Assembly: GCA_900239685.1 (NCBI GenBank)
Contig: OENT01000016.1
Location: 1-64,000, forward strand
DNA from: Rotaria macrura
Lineage: Eukaryota > Rotifera > Eurotatoria > Philodinida > Philodinidae
DNA length: 64,000 bases
Reading direction: 5' to 3'
Each line of letters starts with the position of its first letter. Positions within the stretch are counted from its first letter, which is position 1. This document shows, piece by piece, positions 13,381-26,174 of the stretch. The position numbers and the translations under genes were made by a program. The notes beneath the pieces were generated by a model. It did no database searches. It had not been told where the DNA came from and saw nothing but the letters and a program-made list of their open reading frames with translations.

Positions 13381-14950
13381 CACAGTATCTAGCTTAGGAA
13401 AATATTAAACGAACTCAATTTAAGTTCATGTATTACTTCAAAATAATTTTCCTTATATTCAAATAGCATAATGAGCTCGGTATCCAACCTGGGTAAAATC
13501 ATACTAAATGGCTATAGAAACGACATTGTTAATCTAGTTTATAGAACAGAGAATACGAATAACAGAATTAATCATACAGATATTCATCTACAATGCTTTC
13601 TTCGACTAAAAATAAACTGTAATTTATCTTAATATATGTTTTCACCATTAATAAAGCAGAAATTATTCGTAGTATGACATTTAACGGCCTCCTGACATTC
13701 TTATTGCAACAGTTACAATTGCTTTTTTCTTCTAGAAAAAAAAATCTTCTCGTCATGCAGATGTATGATTTTAATTAAGTTTTTCCTACGTGCTTTCCAT
13801 TATTTTTACAGTAAATCATTTAAATTATCACTATTGAAAACATAAAAGAACTGCTTTAGATTGTTATTGAGAATACATAATACTCTGATAAAAGAAAAGG
13901 AAACATGAAAATATGTTAAGCCTTATTTTTTCTGAACGAAAAGATTTCCATGTTAAAGCGTTTTTGTAGATACTGATGATCTTCTAAACTTTACTATTTT
14001 GATGAGTATTCAGCTGACAGAACAGAAAAAAATATGCATAATTAAGCGAAACAATATCAAATTCACTATTTATGAAGATTTCTCGAAAAAAATAAGTAGG
14101 TCGAACTTTTGATTCATAATGATCAATAGAGAACATTTTTCTCTATCGAACTGTCTTTCTATTTCTTTCTGAAAAACTGTTCAAACCGGCAAATAATCGA
14201 TAAGAACTAGTCAATCAAAACACATTTATGCTAAGAATGCGATAAACAATCGATGGTTCATCTCAATTTGTCAACTGATTATTGCTTCCTTGTGCTTTAA
14301 TATATTTTTGTTTCCTTGGGTATAATCAACATGAAGATAAACAAGCATATATTTATATTTTAACAATGTACTTTTCTTCTCTCTATTCTCTGACACTTGA
14401 TATGATGCAGTTGAAAATCTTGATAAGTCCTATTTTATTCTTTTATCAAGATTTGAATATATCTTTTAAAAATCATTTAGCATAATCATTCTTGGTCTTT
14501 TGAAAGCTTTTAATATGCTATCAGAGAAAATTACTCAAATAGTTCAATTGTCATTTAATGCATCTAGCTCTGCTTCTTTGGCTAATGTGAAATCATTTTC
14601 TAATGGAAGTCATGTGTAACAAACACAAAAAAAACAAAATCTCAATGATGCATAAGCTGACCTAAAAATACAAAGGAGAGATACTTATTAAGATGTTCTT
14701 GAAAGAAAAAGCGATGTCATGCACAGTCTAATAAGTAAACATATTTATAATAATCTATCGTTGATAGAATTTCTTTACGCATTAAATTTTTAATTGATAA
14801 AGTTATTCGTTAAGATCATTTTCTTTTGGTATTTCTATGTTTTCATAAAACCAATTCAATTTTGTTTCACATTTATGATCTATTTACTTATCATTAGAAA
14901 AATCAGCTTGTCTAATAATGAATCAATTTATAATAAGTAAATAATAAATA
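13381..14950. other. Intergenic, no gene seen
   Basis: AT-rich DNA downstream of the minus-strand GPCR gene. Open frames (for example 14282-14485 and 13568-13756) are short, of biased composition, and without motif. The 3' UTR of the GPCR gene presumably reaches into the right part of this stretch. Confidence 0.45.
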
Positions 14951-14954
14951 ACAA

Positions 14955-14955
<1 letters not shown>

Positions 14956-14986
<31 letters not shown>

Positions 14987-14987
14987 C
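14956..14987. repeat. (AAC)n microsatellite
   Basis: About ten perfect AAC units (GTT on the transcribed strand). It lies about 75 bp past the stop of the GPCR gene, so probably within its 3' UTR or just beyond. Confidence 0.9.
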
Positions 14988-15061
14988 AATAACCATCAAA
15001 GTTTGCTATTTATGCCGTAAACAATCTTAATTACTACTGTCGTCTTTGTCTTTCTTCTTTT

Positions 15062-16486
15062 TCAAACAAAGGTTAATGTACCATTTGGTGCTGCTAATGA
15101 AGCTTGACTTTCACGCAATGGTGGAATATCATGAGTAACAATATTATTACGCAGTAGATCTTGTGTTTGTTGAAAATTTCTTTGTTGTAAACAAAATGAA
15201 TTCGAATCACCGTTTCTCATAGGACATTTCGACATCGATGATAAACGAGTCGGCCGATGCTTTGCTATACAGTCTGTAGTTTGATAACTTTGACGACTCT
15301 CTCGTGCTGTCTTGAATACAATATCATGTAATCTTTTGCAACGTATTGCAAGAAGAAAATGATGTCGAAAATATGATGATGTCAAAACATAAAAGTAAAA
15401 TGATAATGAATAATTTAAATAGAAAACTTTATTTGCTATTATCCATGCAATTGATATGTATTCATCTAATTCTTCATGATGTTCAATTGTACGTGTAAAA
15501 CGATATATACATTCCACTGATAAAACCGGCACACTAGCTATAAGAAATGTTATTAGATCAGCAAGTAAAACAATATTTAAACGAGCATTACGACTGGCTC
15601 GTCTGCGGCGACGCATGCGTGTCACGTGATTTTTAACACGTCTAACATTGATTATTATAAATATATTGGCAATGAAGATAATACAAAATGGTATAATCAA
15701 ACTTAAAAATAAGTCAATTATGGGACTAACATTTTTGTAAAAAAATAAGTAAGATGGAGAATTTGTTAAGGGACCACAGACAGACACACATGGTTGTGAC
15801 GGTGAAAATCCAACACCAATACCGAATAGTAAATGTAAATTGATAAGAATAATTGTAATTAAAAGACATAATGTGCTCCATATGGCTGCTCGTGATGTTT
15901 GAAAATATTGATCATTACGAGGATAGCGTGATAAAACAAGACGATTACAAGCAACAAAAACTAATAGCCATGGTGTTAGTTCATCGAGTATTTTAGTTAG
16001 AAATAAGTGTAAGCCACATAGAAAACTTGAATTTAAATGATGAATCAAATTTAATTGTTTGAAAAAATATGGTCGTGACATCATCAACAATGCAATTGTA
16101 TCGCATATTGCAAGTAATAATAAATAACAACCACAGGAAAGTATACGTAATTTACGTTGGGAGAATGTGAGTACTGAAAGACTATTACCAATGATACCTG
16201 AAGGGAAAAGAAACACGTCTTTGTTATTCAATGTAAACGGAAAAAAACAATAAACATTGTTACAACATATTTTTCTCTCTGATTTACCTAGTACAACTAA
16301 ATATGGTACAACAACATTGATTCGATCTTCAATTTGATCCAACGGTGATTGAGTTTGATTTTCACAGCTATATGCAATATAGATTGATGGAGTTGTTGTA
16401 ACTAAAGCTACTGTTGTGTCTAAACAAAAATAAATTGCACTGTTCGTATTACAAGCAAATAGGAGTAAGCGAAATTTTGTTCTCAT
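15062..16486 (-). CDS. Rhodopsin-type G-protein-coupled receptor (neuropeptide/FMRFamide-receptor-like)
   Basis: Seven-helix receptor, about 444 residues, from exons 16486-16288 and 16197-15062. The 90-bp intron (16287-16198, GTAAAT...TTCAG) has no in-frame stop, so the unspliced frame is also open; removing it restores TM1 as VVLG-IIGNSLSVLTF with the conserved GN. TM2 has LLLAICD (the conserved Asp). C in FLCGLH before TM3 and C in the QPCVSVCG loop can form the usual disulphide. The end of TM3 reads ACNRLVLSRYP, so DRY is replaced by NRL. TM6 follows a very basic loop (RMRRRRRASRNAR). TM7 has NYSLSFYFYVL in place of NPxxY. ENQTQ near the N-terminus is a glycosylation site. The tail is about 95 residues, Ser/Thr/Arg-rich. 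ATG 16486 directly follows a TTTATAG acceptor, so an upstream exon or trans-splicing is possible. Ligand unknown. Confidence 0.85.
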   Translation of the reverse strand: MRTKFRLLLFACNTNSAIYFCLDTTVALVTTTPSIYIAYSCENQTQSPLDQIEDRINVVVPYLVVLGKSERKICCNNVYCFFPFTLNNKDVFLFPSGIIGNSLSVLTFSQRKLRILSCGCYLLLLAICDTIALLMMSRPYFFKQLNLIHHLNSSFLCGLHLFLTKILDELTPWLLVFVACNRLVLSRYPRNDQYFQTSRAAIWSTLCLLITIILINLHLLFGIGVGFSPSQPCVSVCGPLTNSPSYLFFYKNVSPIIDLFLSLIIPFCIIFIANIFIIINVRRVKNHVTRMRRRRRASRNARLNIVLLADLITFLIASVPVLSVECIYRFTRTIEHHEELDEYISIAWIIANKVFYLNYSLSFYFYVLTSSYFRHHFLLAIRCKRLHDIVFKTARESRQSYQTTDCIAKHRPTRLSSMSKCPMRNGDSNSFCLQQRNFQQTQDLLRNNIVTHDIPPLRESQASLAAPNGTLTFV

Positions 16487-16689
16487 CTATAAATTATTTA
16501 TGAAACTAAGTTTTAAATTGCTCTTACACTTTTCAGAAATGATTTTACTTGATGAGACCGTTGACATTGACAAAAAGAATTGATAATCTGGAATAGGAAA
16601 ATCATAAAAGAAAATTCTTATTTTCGAAGGAGAAATATTTACAACATAACGTGAATGGTCGTTCTTGACGTCTTCTTCTTTCATCAATA

Positions 16690-19600
16690 GTTAATAAGGC
16701 ATAATTGAAAAAGAAAACGATACGATAAAAATACATAAACAATGAAGAGTTTCTAGAACTTCTCCTATCATATTGTGCTTGGTGAGGCTTATTTCATACA
16801 GCTAAAAATATGATTATCTATGCATGACAAAGCTTGAGCGAAATTTTTGTTTGAGGAGGCGAAAAACGCGGAAAATAAAAGAAGAAGAAAAGAGAAGATA
16901 GACAAGAGACTAATTGAAGTATTGAACATGGATAATCCATGGTGAAAATTATAGCAATTGGGATAAAGGAACAACATGAAGCCCTTCTTATGGCAAGATG
17001 ACTAAATTATCTTTCTGTTCGAGCATGAAAAACAAGAGATGTAAAGTGCTGTAAGCTATTTACTCTTCTGTACATTCTAATTATTCGTTGCTACTACTAG
17101 AGCAAATAAAGATAATATAATGATTTCACATCTACCCAAGCTGGATAGTTCAGTGGTGTAAATGCAATCATCAATGTTAGTAAGCTTCTTATTCAAAAAG
17201 ATGCTCTCAATCAGTTTAGTTCAGAGATCATCTTCAAATTATGAGCGAGTACATAGATCACTTATTCTAGCTCCTATGTGGTAAGTCTAAAGGATGAGGC
17301 AAAGTATAATTATTAGAAAATTCGTTAATAACTAAATGACAAATATGATAATACTCAGACACAACAAAATGTCTATTAAGCGTAAATGAAAGAAAAGAAC
17401 ATCACTTTTTATGACTATAGAATTTTTTCCCTATCAATAATGGTTTGCAAATTAAAAATAAGGAATCGTATAGGAAAGCAAGTTTGTCCTCGATACTTTA
17501 CCGCTTTGAAAACTTTCACAAAACTAAGTCTTTCATAAAGGTGTAGCAAACAAATACATATATTGTTTTTAAATAAATAATGTCTTCATTGAAGTATTAA
17601 ATATATTCTTATTTTGCATGACAAAAAAGATAAATAATATGAATACATAATATTACTATCCGCCTAGTGACTACATCTGACTTAGACTTCTATAAAAATT
17701 ATTGATGAAAAAGTCTTTAAAAAAGACCCTATTCTGATGAATAGTGTCTAGAATCGAAAGGATTCGATCACACTGATATATATATTATTCAACAAACAAG
17801 AGTTATTTTCTTTTAACTCAGTAAAAGCTTTCCACTGTTTAGCAAATTTTATTAGAGATAATTCAGTATTGATCTGCACAGTTATATATTTGTTTAGAAA
17901 ATTAATTAATGCAATTTTTGCTAAAGCAAATGTTTGTTATGCCTAATTAGCTTTTTTATGCTGTATTTCTCCTGAGAATCGAATGTTAATGAAAAACTCA
18001 TTAAGAAAAATATGGTTTGTGGCAAATACAAAAACAAAGTTGATCATAACTATATTCACATTACTTAGATAGTAGAAGAAGACTTTTCATTGACAAGCAG
18101 GTCAACTCAAATAATCAAATATTGGAAAAGAAATAATAAAAATAAAATGACCAGTCTGGAACTCTAGACAATGGCTTGATCTCAACAACTATTAGCAACA
18201 GACTGTAGGTAATATGATTGTCTAGATCATATCGAAAATTCTACAAACATCAAATAAAGTAAAAAGTTATCATTATGAAATTATTTTTATCGCATGTCTT
18301 AGACGTGATTATTATATATCTAATCAATAATAGCATATAGATGAAAATATTGACATATAATGACTTGTCAAAATAGAGACAAATAAATAAAAAAATCACT
18401 GTTAATGTTATAGTTGAAGAAAAGTGTGCTTTCCTGTTTGATTATTTAACAAGGCAGAAGGAGCAAGATTTTCTCAAAGATGCAGAGAAACAACGCATGC
18501 TAAAATCTTACTTTAACATCCTTCAATAAGAAACACATTTTAAAATAGGAGTAAGATGAAAAATAGTGGTCTGATTATATTCTCTCGTTTAAATAAAAAA
18601 AATGTATGCGTGCCAGAGAAAGTGAGAATATAGATGAGTGTGTCTAGAACTATGGAAAACAACAATAAAAAGAAATAATCTTCTCTATATGAATTGACTA
18701 AATTAACTAAAAATCTTTTGATCTATACAAAGCATCTTATAATATTATATTCTAATTAGAAATCAAGTTTAAAATAAAAAGCACAAACTAGATCATCAAC
18801 ACATCGAAAGAATTGCATCCTATTTGAATGATCAACTTCCAAATGGTGTAGACAGACAGTTGAAAAATAACTGTACTAGAGAAAATGTCAACTTCTTTTC
18901 TAATTACAAATGAGAAGAAAATTTGTTTTCAATTTGACATTTATTTAAGTGGATCCTATTGAAAATTTAATATTCAAAAGAGGTTGAATAATCATTTACC
19001 GTAAGTAATTTCATTTTTCTATATGATGAATATCGAATAGCATCCAATGGCTATGATGTCTAGTAGAAAGATAATTCTAACTTGTAAATTCGACTCAAAA
19101 AACCACTACTACATAGTTTCAATCTAATAACTATGTCGTAGGAATGTTCTGCTCTGCTCCAACAATATTTTATTTTACACTCAAAGTCATACAATAATTC
19201 TTTTTCTTTCATAGTGACAACAGCCATTAAATTACTTAATCATGACAATATTTGGTAGTATATTCATATTAGGATTTACGTTCCATTTGAGATTAGATGG
19301 ATCTGAGTATGAATACTAACGAATGTTAAGTTATAATTAGACCAACGGGAAAAAGAAGAGATACAAAAAGAAAAAAAGAAAAACAAAACAACTGAATAGC
19401 AGAGAAGAACAGCGCTGACTTGGCGTATATTTTCCTGTCTTTATTCTAAAACTTTCTTATAGACGTCATAATCACTTAGCTTTAAATTTCGCACGAAATT
19501 AGTCTATTATGTGTGTAGAAGATCTACAAATCCATTACCATATTAAATAAAAAATAATGAAGAAAGTCAAAAAAAAAATATACTTAAACATGCTGAAAAG

Positions 19601-21062
19601 AAATCAAGAATAGTGTGAGAAAGCACAATTTTCGTCGAGAATAGTGATCAAATCTTCTCCAATCTATATTTGGTCGGAAAGTTAAAAATCAGTTGAACAT
19701 TTTGTGAATCGATGAAAAAAAACCCAATGAAACTCCAAAACTACCTAGAACTCAGTGACATATATGATAGCAGACAGTAATATTTTTCCATTTTTTTTTC
19801 AGGCTCACATATTATAAGTTTTAGAGAAGAAAAATGAAATCAAGGATTTTTATTTTTTGAAATCCTCGCAAGATTAATATTTAATACTTCTATAGAGCAA
19901 ATGAAAAACGACAAAGAACGATTTATTTAACGCCCTAGTAAAAAATTACAAATGTTGACATTATGTGTTTTTGATTTAAAGAAAAAAAATTGTAGCCGTC
20001 TTTGTCAAGCATCGGCATCGATATTAACACAATTAAAAAAAAATAGTCATGCAAGCAGTAGACAAAACATTATTCATTTAATATAATTCTAACGGAATTT
20101 TAGCCGAGACATAAATGGTTAAATAAATAAATGAACTTATAGAGACAACTGCAAAGTAACGATAGGTTCCTAAAATTTATATACAAGACTTATTGAACTT
20201 CTTACAGACATATTTTGCTTGAGGGAAATAAACTAATACGACGATTCTCATCAGGTAATGCACACTCATGAAACAGTTTACCAATGGATTCCGTTCTCAT
20301 TAATCACAATAATATGATCCATGAAGATGCATGCGTTTTTCATGGTGAATTTAATAACAATGAATACTAAACTTTTGAAATTCTGTAATAGTGAAGAATT
20401 TGGAGATCATTTATCTAATCAGTTAGTTGCTTTGCTGTGTTTTTTTCGTCATTTTGTTTTTATAAAGAATTTGAACTGGCATTCTTAACAGAAATGGTTA
20501 AGTCTCCTATGCCATTAAATATTTGATTTGACATGCTATATTCCAACTGATTCGCTCATTGTATCATATTGTGTTTGCTTGTAACTCAATCATGCAAAAA
20601 ATCGGCGAAGGGGGTACCAGTATTATTCAGCAATTTGAATTTGATAGAATATTATAATGTTTAAAAATAATATTATTCAAATTAAACTTAGTGCATCTTA
20701 GTGACGCCTCTTCGTTAGCAGATAATGAAAAACAAATAAACCTTGGGTGCATTTTAAGAAAATCTTGTATATATAATATATATTACAAAATACAACTTGT
20801 AATCTACATTAATACTATGTTTTAATAGTTGTTATGATAAGTTGAAAAAAATGTATAGGCAATTCTATGAAACGTGAAAAATCGATATCATTAGGTGCCA
20901 AGTATTTCCTGGAAATAATTATCAGGTCAACGAGAGAATGAACAAATGTGTTGAGTATTCAGAGTTCCTGGACTAAAGTTACAGCTATTTCCTGTTTTTT
21001 TTTGACCGAGTTTATTGAAAAAATAAAAATTTATTCAGAAACAAAGAAATACTACAAAGATT
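16690..21062. other. Intergenic, no gene seen
   Basis: Region between the GPCR start and the 3' end of the next minus-strand gene. Small frames near 16.5-17.0 kb may belong to 5' exons of the GPCR but cannot be joined with confidence. The rest is AT-rich with many stops in all frames. Confidence 0.45.
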
Positions 21063-23228
21063 TTAATCATCTGAAGATGATGAATCTACGTCAGCACCAG
21101 CGCCAGCAGCAGCTTGTCTAAATTCATCAATTAGATTGTATGCCTTGAAAATAAATAAGAAATTTGTAGTTTAGTAAAATTTACCTTTTCTTTTGTCGTC
21201 GTCGTTTTTGTTTTTCTTCATCCTCACTATCACTACTACTTGAGACATCATTATTTTCTATTGGCATGGATGAATAGCCACCAAAAGTGACTGCCTTTGC
21301 TGGATTAGCTGTTGTTGATAGTGAACCAGATATTGGTACAGTGGATGCTACAGGAAGAGAAGCATTGGATGGTACTTGATATGAAGAGCTTGGATTCGAA
21401 TTTAGTAGTGCTGCAGGCAAAGGTGGTGCATTCGGAGGTGATGAAATGGAAGGGTTCGAATTTCTTTGAGAGGAAGGATCATATGTTGTTGTAAATAAAG
21501 ATGAAGGCATGGGTGGTGCAGGAGGAATACTAGACGATTGGTTTGACGGCGGTGTTGGAATAGGCGTAGCTAAACAAAGTAGTAATTAAATGTAAAATAT
21601 GAGTTTCTTTGAAGAAATTGCATTAATGTGAAAAATTACGGAAGTAGTTTTAAGTAATTATTTTGAGAAAAAAAAAGAATGAATTAGTCTTATATAAAGT
21701 GAAGTAAAAGACACATGTAACATAAAACGTTTTATTTTTATGTCCATCGCCGACAGAAGTCTGAGAAATCTTGAACTTCTCATATAATTAAGTAAGGCTC
21801 TTATAATACCTGCAGCATTATCGACTGATGCATTTGATAAAGATGTAATTGTTGTTGCTGGAAGTAATACTGCTGATGCTTTTTCTGCTTTCGGAAGGGA
21901 TGGAAATAATGTCATTTCACTTGCTGGAACTGATGATGATGCTGATATTCCTATTGGTGGAATTGATGATGATGATGTTGATATTCCTATTGGTGGAATT
22001 GATGATGATGATGTTGATCTTAATATCGGTGACATTGATGATGGTTTCATCGGAGGTAATGGACTGGCGTTAGATTTGAGTGTTGATGTTGAAAAATTCG
22101 GTTTGTTTCGTGACAAAGAAGGAACAGGTGTACCAGGTGGGCTTGATTCATCATCTGACGAATCACTATGTTTTTCTATAAAGATAAATAAAACAAGTCA
22201 ACATTTGATAATTAATTTTGCTCTAACAAAACAAGAAAATAGACTAGGCGTCAGATGCGACTCAGCTGTTCGGTTTAAGAATACTAACTTGCGCGAATAG
22301 GCTCCAAAGATCGTGGTGTAACGCTTGTAGGACGTGTTTGTGAATGCAATATATGATACGGTCGACTGTATGACGAAGAATTTGGTATTTCCGATGTAAC
22401 AGAATCCATATCTGATGATATCAGAGTTGATATATTTTCATCACGATTTGATTTTATGTAAGGTTTTGAATGATTAAGTGAGGCATACAATGATTGCCCA
22501 TAGCTATTAATTGAACCGTTTGGACGTTGAGTATAAATATTGAAAAGAAGAGGATTCACTGGGATCAGACTTTCATGTTTTGTCTTCCATTTTTTATATG
22601 ATATGTATCCTTTAGGTATTTTATCATGTGTATCATCATTATCATCATCAATATTTGCTTCATCATCGCCGTCGTTGTCTTTATCCGTAGTCGAAAAGCT
22701 TTTTTTTTCTTTGCTATGAATAACTTTTAAAGTATCATGTGATTTACTCGATGAATTTTCATTGTCTTCTTCATTATCACTATCACTATGATTAGTTTCT
22801 TCATCGTACTGTTGTTTATTGTATACAGGCCGAATGTAAGCAGGTGTTGGTCCAAATACTGGATGTTCATAAATTTCAACAGGTTCGAATTTTTCTGCAT
22901 GAACCAATGGTAATGGTTGCTGTCGAGCATGTCTCATAACTGAACTAATATTTCTTGGTAAAATTTCCGATCTATCATTACGTAAACATCGATATGTTTC
23001 ATTTGATGAACCAATACCTGCGCGTGATAGTGCAACTAGTGAATCTTTAGGACTCTGTTTACCATTCATGATACTTAAATATTGCTCATAATTTCGGCCC
23101 GGTAATGAGCTTGCACCAAAAGCACGGAATTCCGATACTTGTGGTGATATAAGACGTTGATATCGTTCAAGTAGACGATCATGATTGTAATTCAAACGTT
23201 GTTGTTGCAGAAAATGCTGACGAATCAT
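21063..23228 (-). CDS. Unidentified low-complexity protein, four exons, last exon out of frame
   Basis: I do not recognise this protein. Exons: 23228-22289, 22175-21810, 21569-21185 and 21143-21063. The first three join in perfect phase with GT-AG introns and give about 563 residues. The N-terminal half is structured-looking (MIRQHFLQQQRLNYNHDRLL, later YEHPVFGPTPAYIRPVYNKQ), then an acidic Ser/Asp/Glu stretch, then GYISYKKWKTKHESLIPVNP. Exons 2 and 3 are Ser/Pro/Thr-rich, contain a 12-residue repeat (SSSSIPPIGI) and end with an acidic then basic run (DSEDEEKQKRRRQKKR). Exon 4 is open in only one frame (KAYNLIDEFRQAAAGAGADV, ending SSSSDD) but the preceding phase leads to RHTI-stop. A TTTTCAAG acceptor at 23256-23255, 26 nt before ATG 23228, with an in-frame TAA between, fixes the start and suggests trans-splicing or a 5' UTR intron. 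Confidence 0.72.
21941..22012. repeat. 36-bp coding minisatellite, two units
   Basis: Two 36-bp units (21941-21976 and 21977-22012) differing at one base, inside exon 2 of the minus-strand gene, each coding for a Ser-rich stretch plus IPPIGI. Length 36 keeps the frame, so copy-number change would only lengthen or shorten the disordered region. Confidence 0.85.
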
Positions 23229-23254
23229 TTGAGCACGAGACAAATATTATATAT

Positions 23255-25025
23255 CTTGAAAAGAATATTCTTAAATTTAGCATAATTTTTTTAAACATCA
23301 TGTAACTATAGTTTATTTTCATAAACAACAAAGATCAATTATGGTAAAAACACACGTGTATGATGAAAATAAGAGAAATACATGTTTTTCATTGAAATTA
23401 CCTTTGTATTTTATTCATGCCTTCTAATGTAGAAGGAATATCAATCAAAATCTTGCTTCATAGTATTTCTACACACAGTATATTTTCTCATACGTGAGAA
23501 AAAACTAAACAGATTTAAACAATTATGGATTTAAAATCAGTCAATATTTGTTAGTAAGCATAAAAGATAAAATCTTTGATCTTAAAAGACGTTTATCTCA
23601 TGGTTCATATCGTTGTTCTGACTAGTCTCGAGTTGTTTTTGTTTCGTTAACATGTAACGTCATAGCGTAACCGATAGATCATTGATTTCAGTTGCCGTTA
23701 TTTTTACAATGAAATAGAACGATAACGAAAGTTAATATTGAATAATTCTGATTGAAATAAATCTTGTTCGAATATGTACTTAATAATTGAACTTTCGTCT
23801 ACTTGAAAACAGAATCAAATTTCAAGTGAAAAAAAATGAATGTACACTTTCTTAACCTTGATACAGTCTAAGAAACTAGAAATAGTATTATTTTGATTAT
23901 CCTATCATTACGTAGAGCAAAATAATCAATGGATGGATGCTTGTTGTATAGTATTAATAAGAAAATAACTTAATATCCATCAACCAATACATACCCGATA
24001 TACTATTTTCGTTCAAAGCAATGCGTAAATATCACGTATATTTGATTGTGCTTGAATGATAAAAAAACAACGTTTGTTTTGATCGATGATGATATAGTTT
24101 GAAACACAAACATCGATTACCTCTTTTCTTCGTTTTTGCGTGTCTATTTGTGCAGACTCAAAAGGACGAAAAAAAGACCATAACCATTCATATATATATA
24201 TATATATATACGAATGAGAACGTTAAAAAAAACTCTAACCTAAAAATAAAGAAGATACAAACAACAGTTTCTTTTCTCTTTTCATGTTTTTTCTATTTTT
24301 TTCAATGAAAACTGGCGAATGTCCTATTGTATTTTATGGAATATTTTACTAATATAATAAAATACTTCCGTTCGTTTCAACTAGTAATCATCTTCCTATT
24401 CAAGGTTTAGCTATAGTTGATGTAGCTATTGAGAAAAAGGCAGACATGCAAGCGATGAGCAAGGACACATCATTCTATACGTCATGCTTCATTGAAATGT
24501 GTACGCCAATTTTGTTTCTTGATTCTGTTTATCCGTATTCGATATAGAAATGGAATGAAAAGAAAAGACTTTCTCTTCTGGAATAAAAGATAGAAAAAAT
24601 TCAATCAAAATTCTATTCCCACACGACATTTGTAAAGCTTTTTTCTGACAAAAATCTTGTTTTTAATAATGGATTCTTTTCTGTCATTGTAATAAGTGAA
24701 ATTTTCTTTTCTTCATTATCATATTTCAATTTTTAGTTTCTTCGCTTTTCATTTGATGATATAAACAAGGCCAAAGCAATAGTAGAGTAGAAGAGAAAAA
24801 AACTCGTTATTGTATGATTTTCCGACATTCGTCTATGTTACCATACTCTATCGTCTTCCGCCCGGAAAGAGATGAAGAATCGTAATAATAGTAGCAGCAT
24901 GCACACATCACTCCACAGAGGATCAAGCATCGCACATATTTGCCGCTGATTAAAAAAAAAGACGATTCAATACAAGCAGTGAGCAGCCAACTCTGCTAAC
25001 TATAATACATTCAATTGACAAGCCA
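23255..25025. other. Divergent promoter region, no gene seen
   Basis: Lies between a minus-strand gene (start 23228) and a plus-strand gene (start 25026), so it should hold both promoters. It contains a (TA)n run near 24190-24210. A TGCTAA-CTTTTCAAG branch/acceptor arrangement ends at 23255 for the minus gene. No protein-coding signal was recognised. Confidence 0.5.
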
Positions 25026-26174
25026 ATGGTATCTGGTCTATTTTTAAACTTCATTCAAATCATCATAGCGATTACTAAGACAATTCATAGTGATGAAGAT
25101 CATTTCACTAAACATGTACCTTTTTGTATGAGTTAAATCAACTTCAGTGAAAGAGCATATTTTTAAAAAAGAACATCTATATTTCATTGTTTTTAGTTGT
25201 AATGCAACCACATACGATTATTAACCAAACATTGTATTCATATTGCAAAGAACAAAATGAATTTAAGATTCAATCACAGTTTATTAATTTAACAACGTAC
25301 GTGATTTTATTCTATTGTTTCTTTGTTTGATCTGATTTTTTGAATAATTACTTCTTGAGTTTGTTGTTTTCTTTAGGTGGCCATCGGGATTTATTTATGC
25401 ACGTAATCCACATCAGCAATTCAGTATGTATTTTGAATTATAATGAAAATGAAAACAGTTGTATGTAGAATCCAATAGAAACATATTTTCTTCTGTTGTT
25501 TTTTATTATAGATGACGATTATTATTCAACTGCATTGTCCAAAAACGAATGTACCATGGAACTACGTGCATCGCTCAGTGATCATATTCGATTTGTCTTT
25601 TATCCCATTTCTAATATAGACAATGAATATGATCAAGATTATTTTCTTTCAATACCGCGAGCACCATGTTTAAAAATTAGAGATGTATGTATTTCAAGTA
25701 TTTCGATGTTTTGATTAAAAATGTTTTTTCATTTAGCATCATGAAACTATAACATTTGATTGTCCTATCGTGCTTGACAAAAGCAAACCAACATCATCGG
25801 ATCGACAATCTCATGACTATGTATCGAATAGTCATACAATTTATCTTGAATTTATTCAACCACCTACTTTCATTAGTGATTACGATGATAGTTATCATCA
25901 ATTTAAATTATTTTTTACAACATTTACTCCAAAATTACGTGTCGGTCTTAAAAATCATATATTTATTTGTCCACTTGAACATCTTTTCGATTGTGATGAT
26001 TCCTATTGCGTACATGAACATGCACGTTGTAATGGTATCAACGAGTGTCGTTCAAATATTGATGAAGAATCATGTACAGGTGACATCTCACATGGAAGAT
26101 CTATTTACAACATCTCACATTTTATAAGCCATATTAGATACATATTTATCTTTATTAGAATATTTATGCTTTAA
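25026..26174 (+). CDS. CUB-like and LDL-receptor class A domain protein
   Basis: Five exons join in phase: 25026-25125, 25197-25296, 25377-25423, 25512-25684, 25737-26174, giving 285 residues. Introns are 71-88 bp except the last (52 bp), all GT-AG. Residues 1-22 form a signal peptide (MVSGLFLNFIQIIIAITKTI). Residues about 45-215 contain SYCKEQNEF, TWPSGFIYARNP, KNECTMELRAS, IRFVFY and a second FDCP strand, the pattern of a CUB-like beta-sandwich. Residues 218-253 are one LDL-A module: Cys 218, 226, 231, 238, 244, 253 and the acidic NIDEESC end that binds calcium, although the usual first Asp is Asn (CNGINEC). The last 25 residues are hydrophobic (YIFIFIRIFML) and may be a membrane end. A donor-like GTGACA right after the LDL-A module (TGTACAG|GTGACA) means the true 3' end could lie further right. 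Likely an extracellular binding protein; ligand unknown. Confidence 0.75.

Noticed and set aside
17140-17215. TAGTTCAGTGG resembling a tRNA A box
   Set aside because: No B box (GTTCGANNC) at the right distance and no cloverleaf could be drawn.
24188-24212. (TA)n run as a regulatory or mobile feature
   Set aside because: Plain dinucleotide microsatellite with no other signal.
25756-26127. Second plus-strand frame over the LDL-A exon
   Set aside because: Out of frame with the phased exon model and lacks the Cys pattern.
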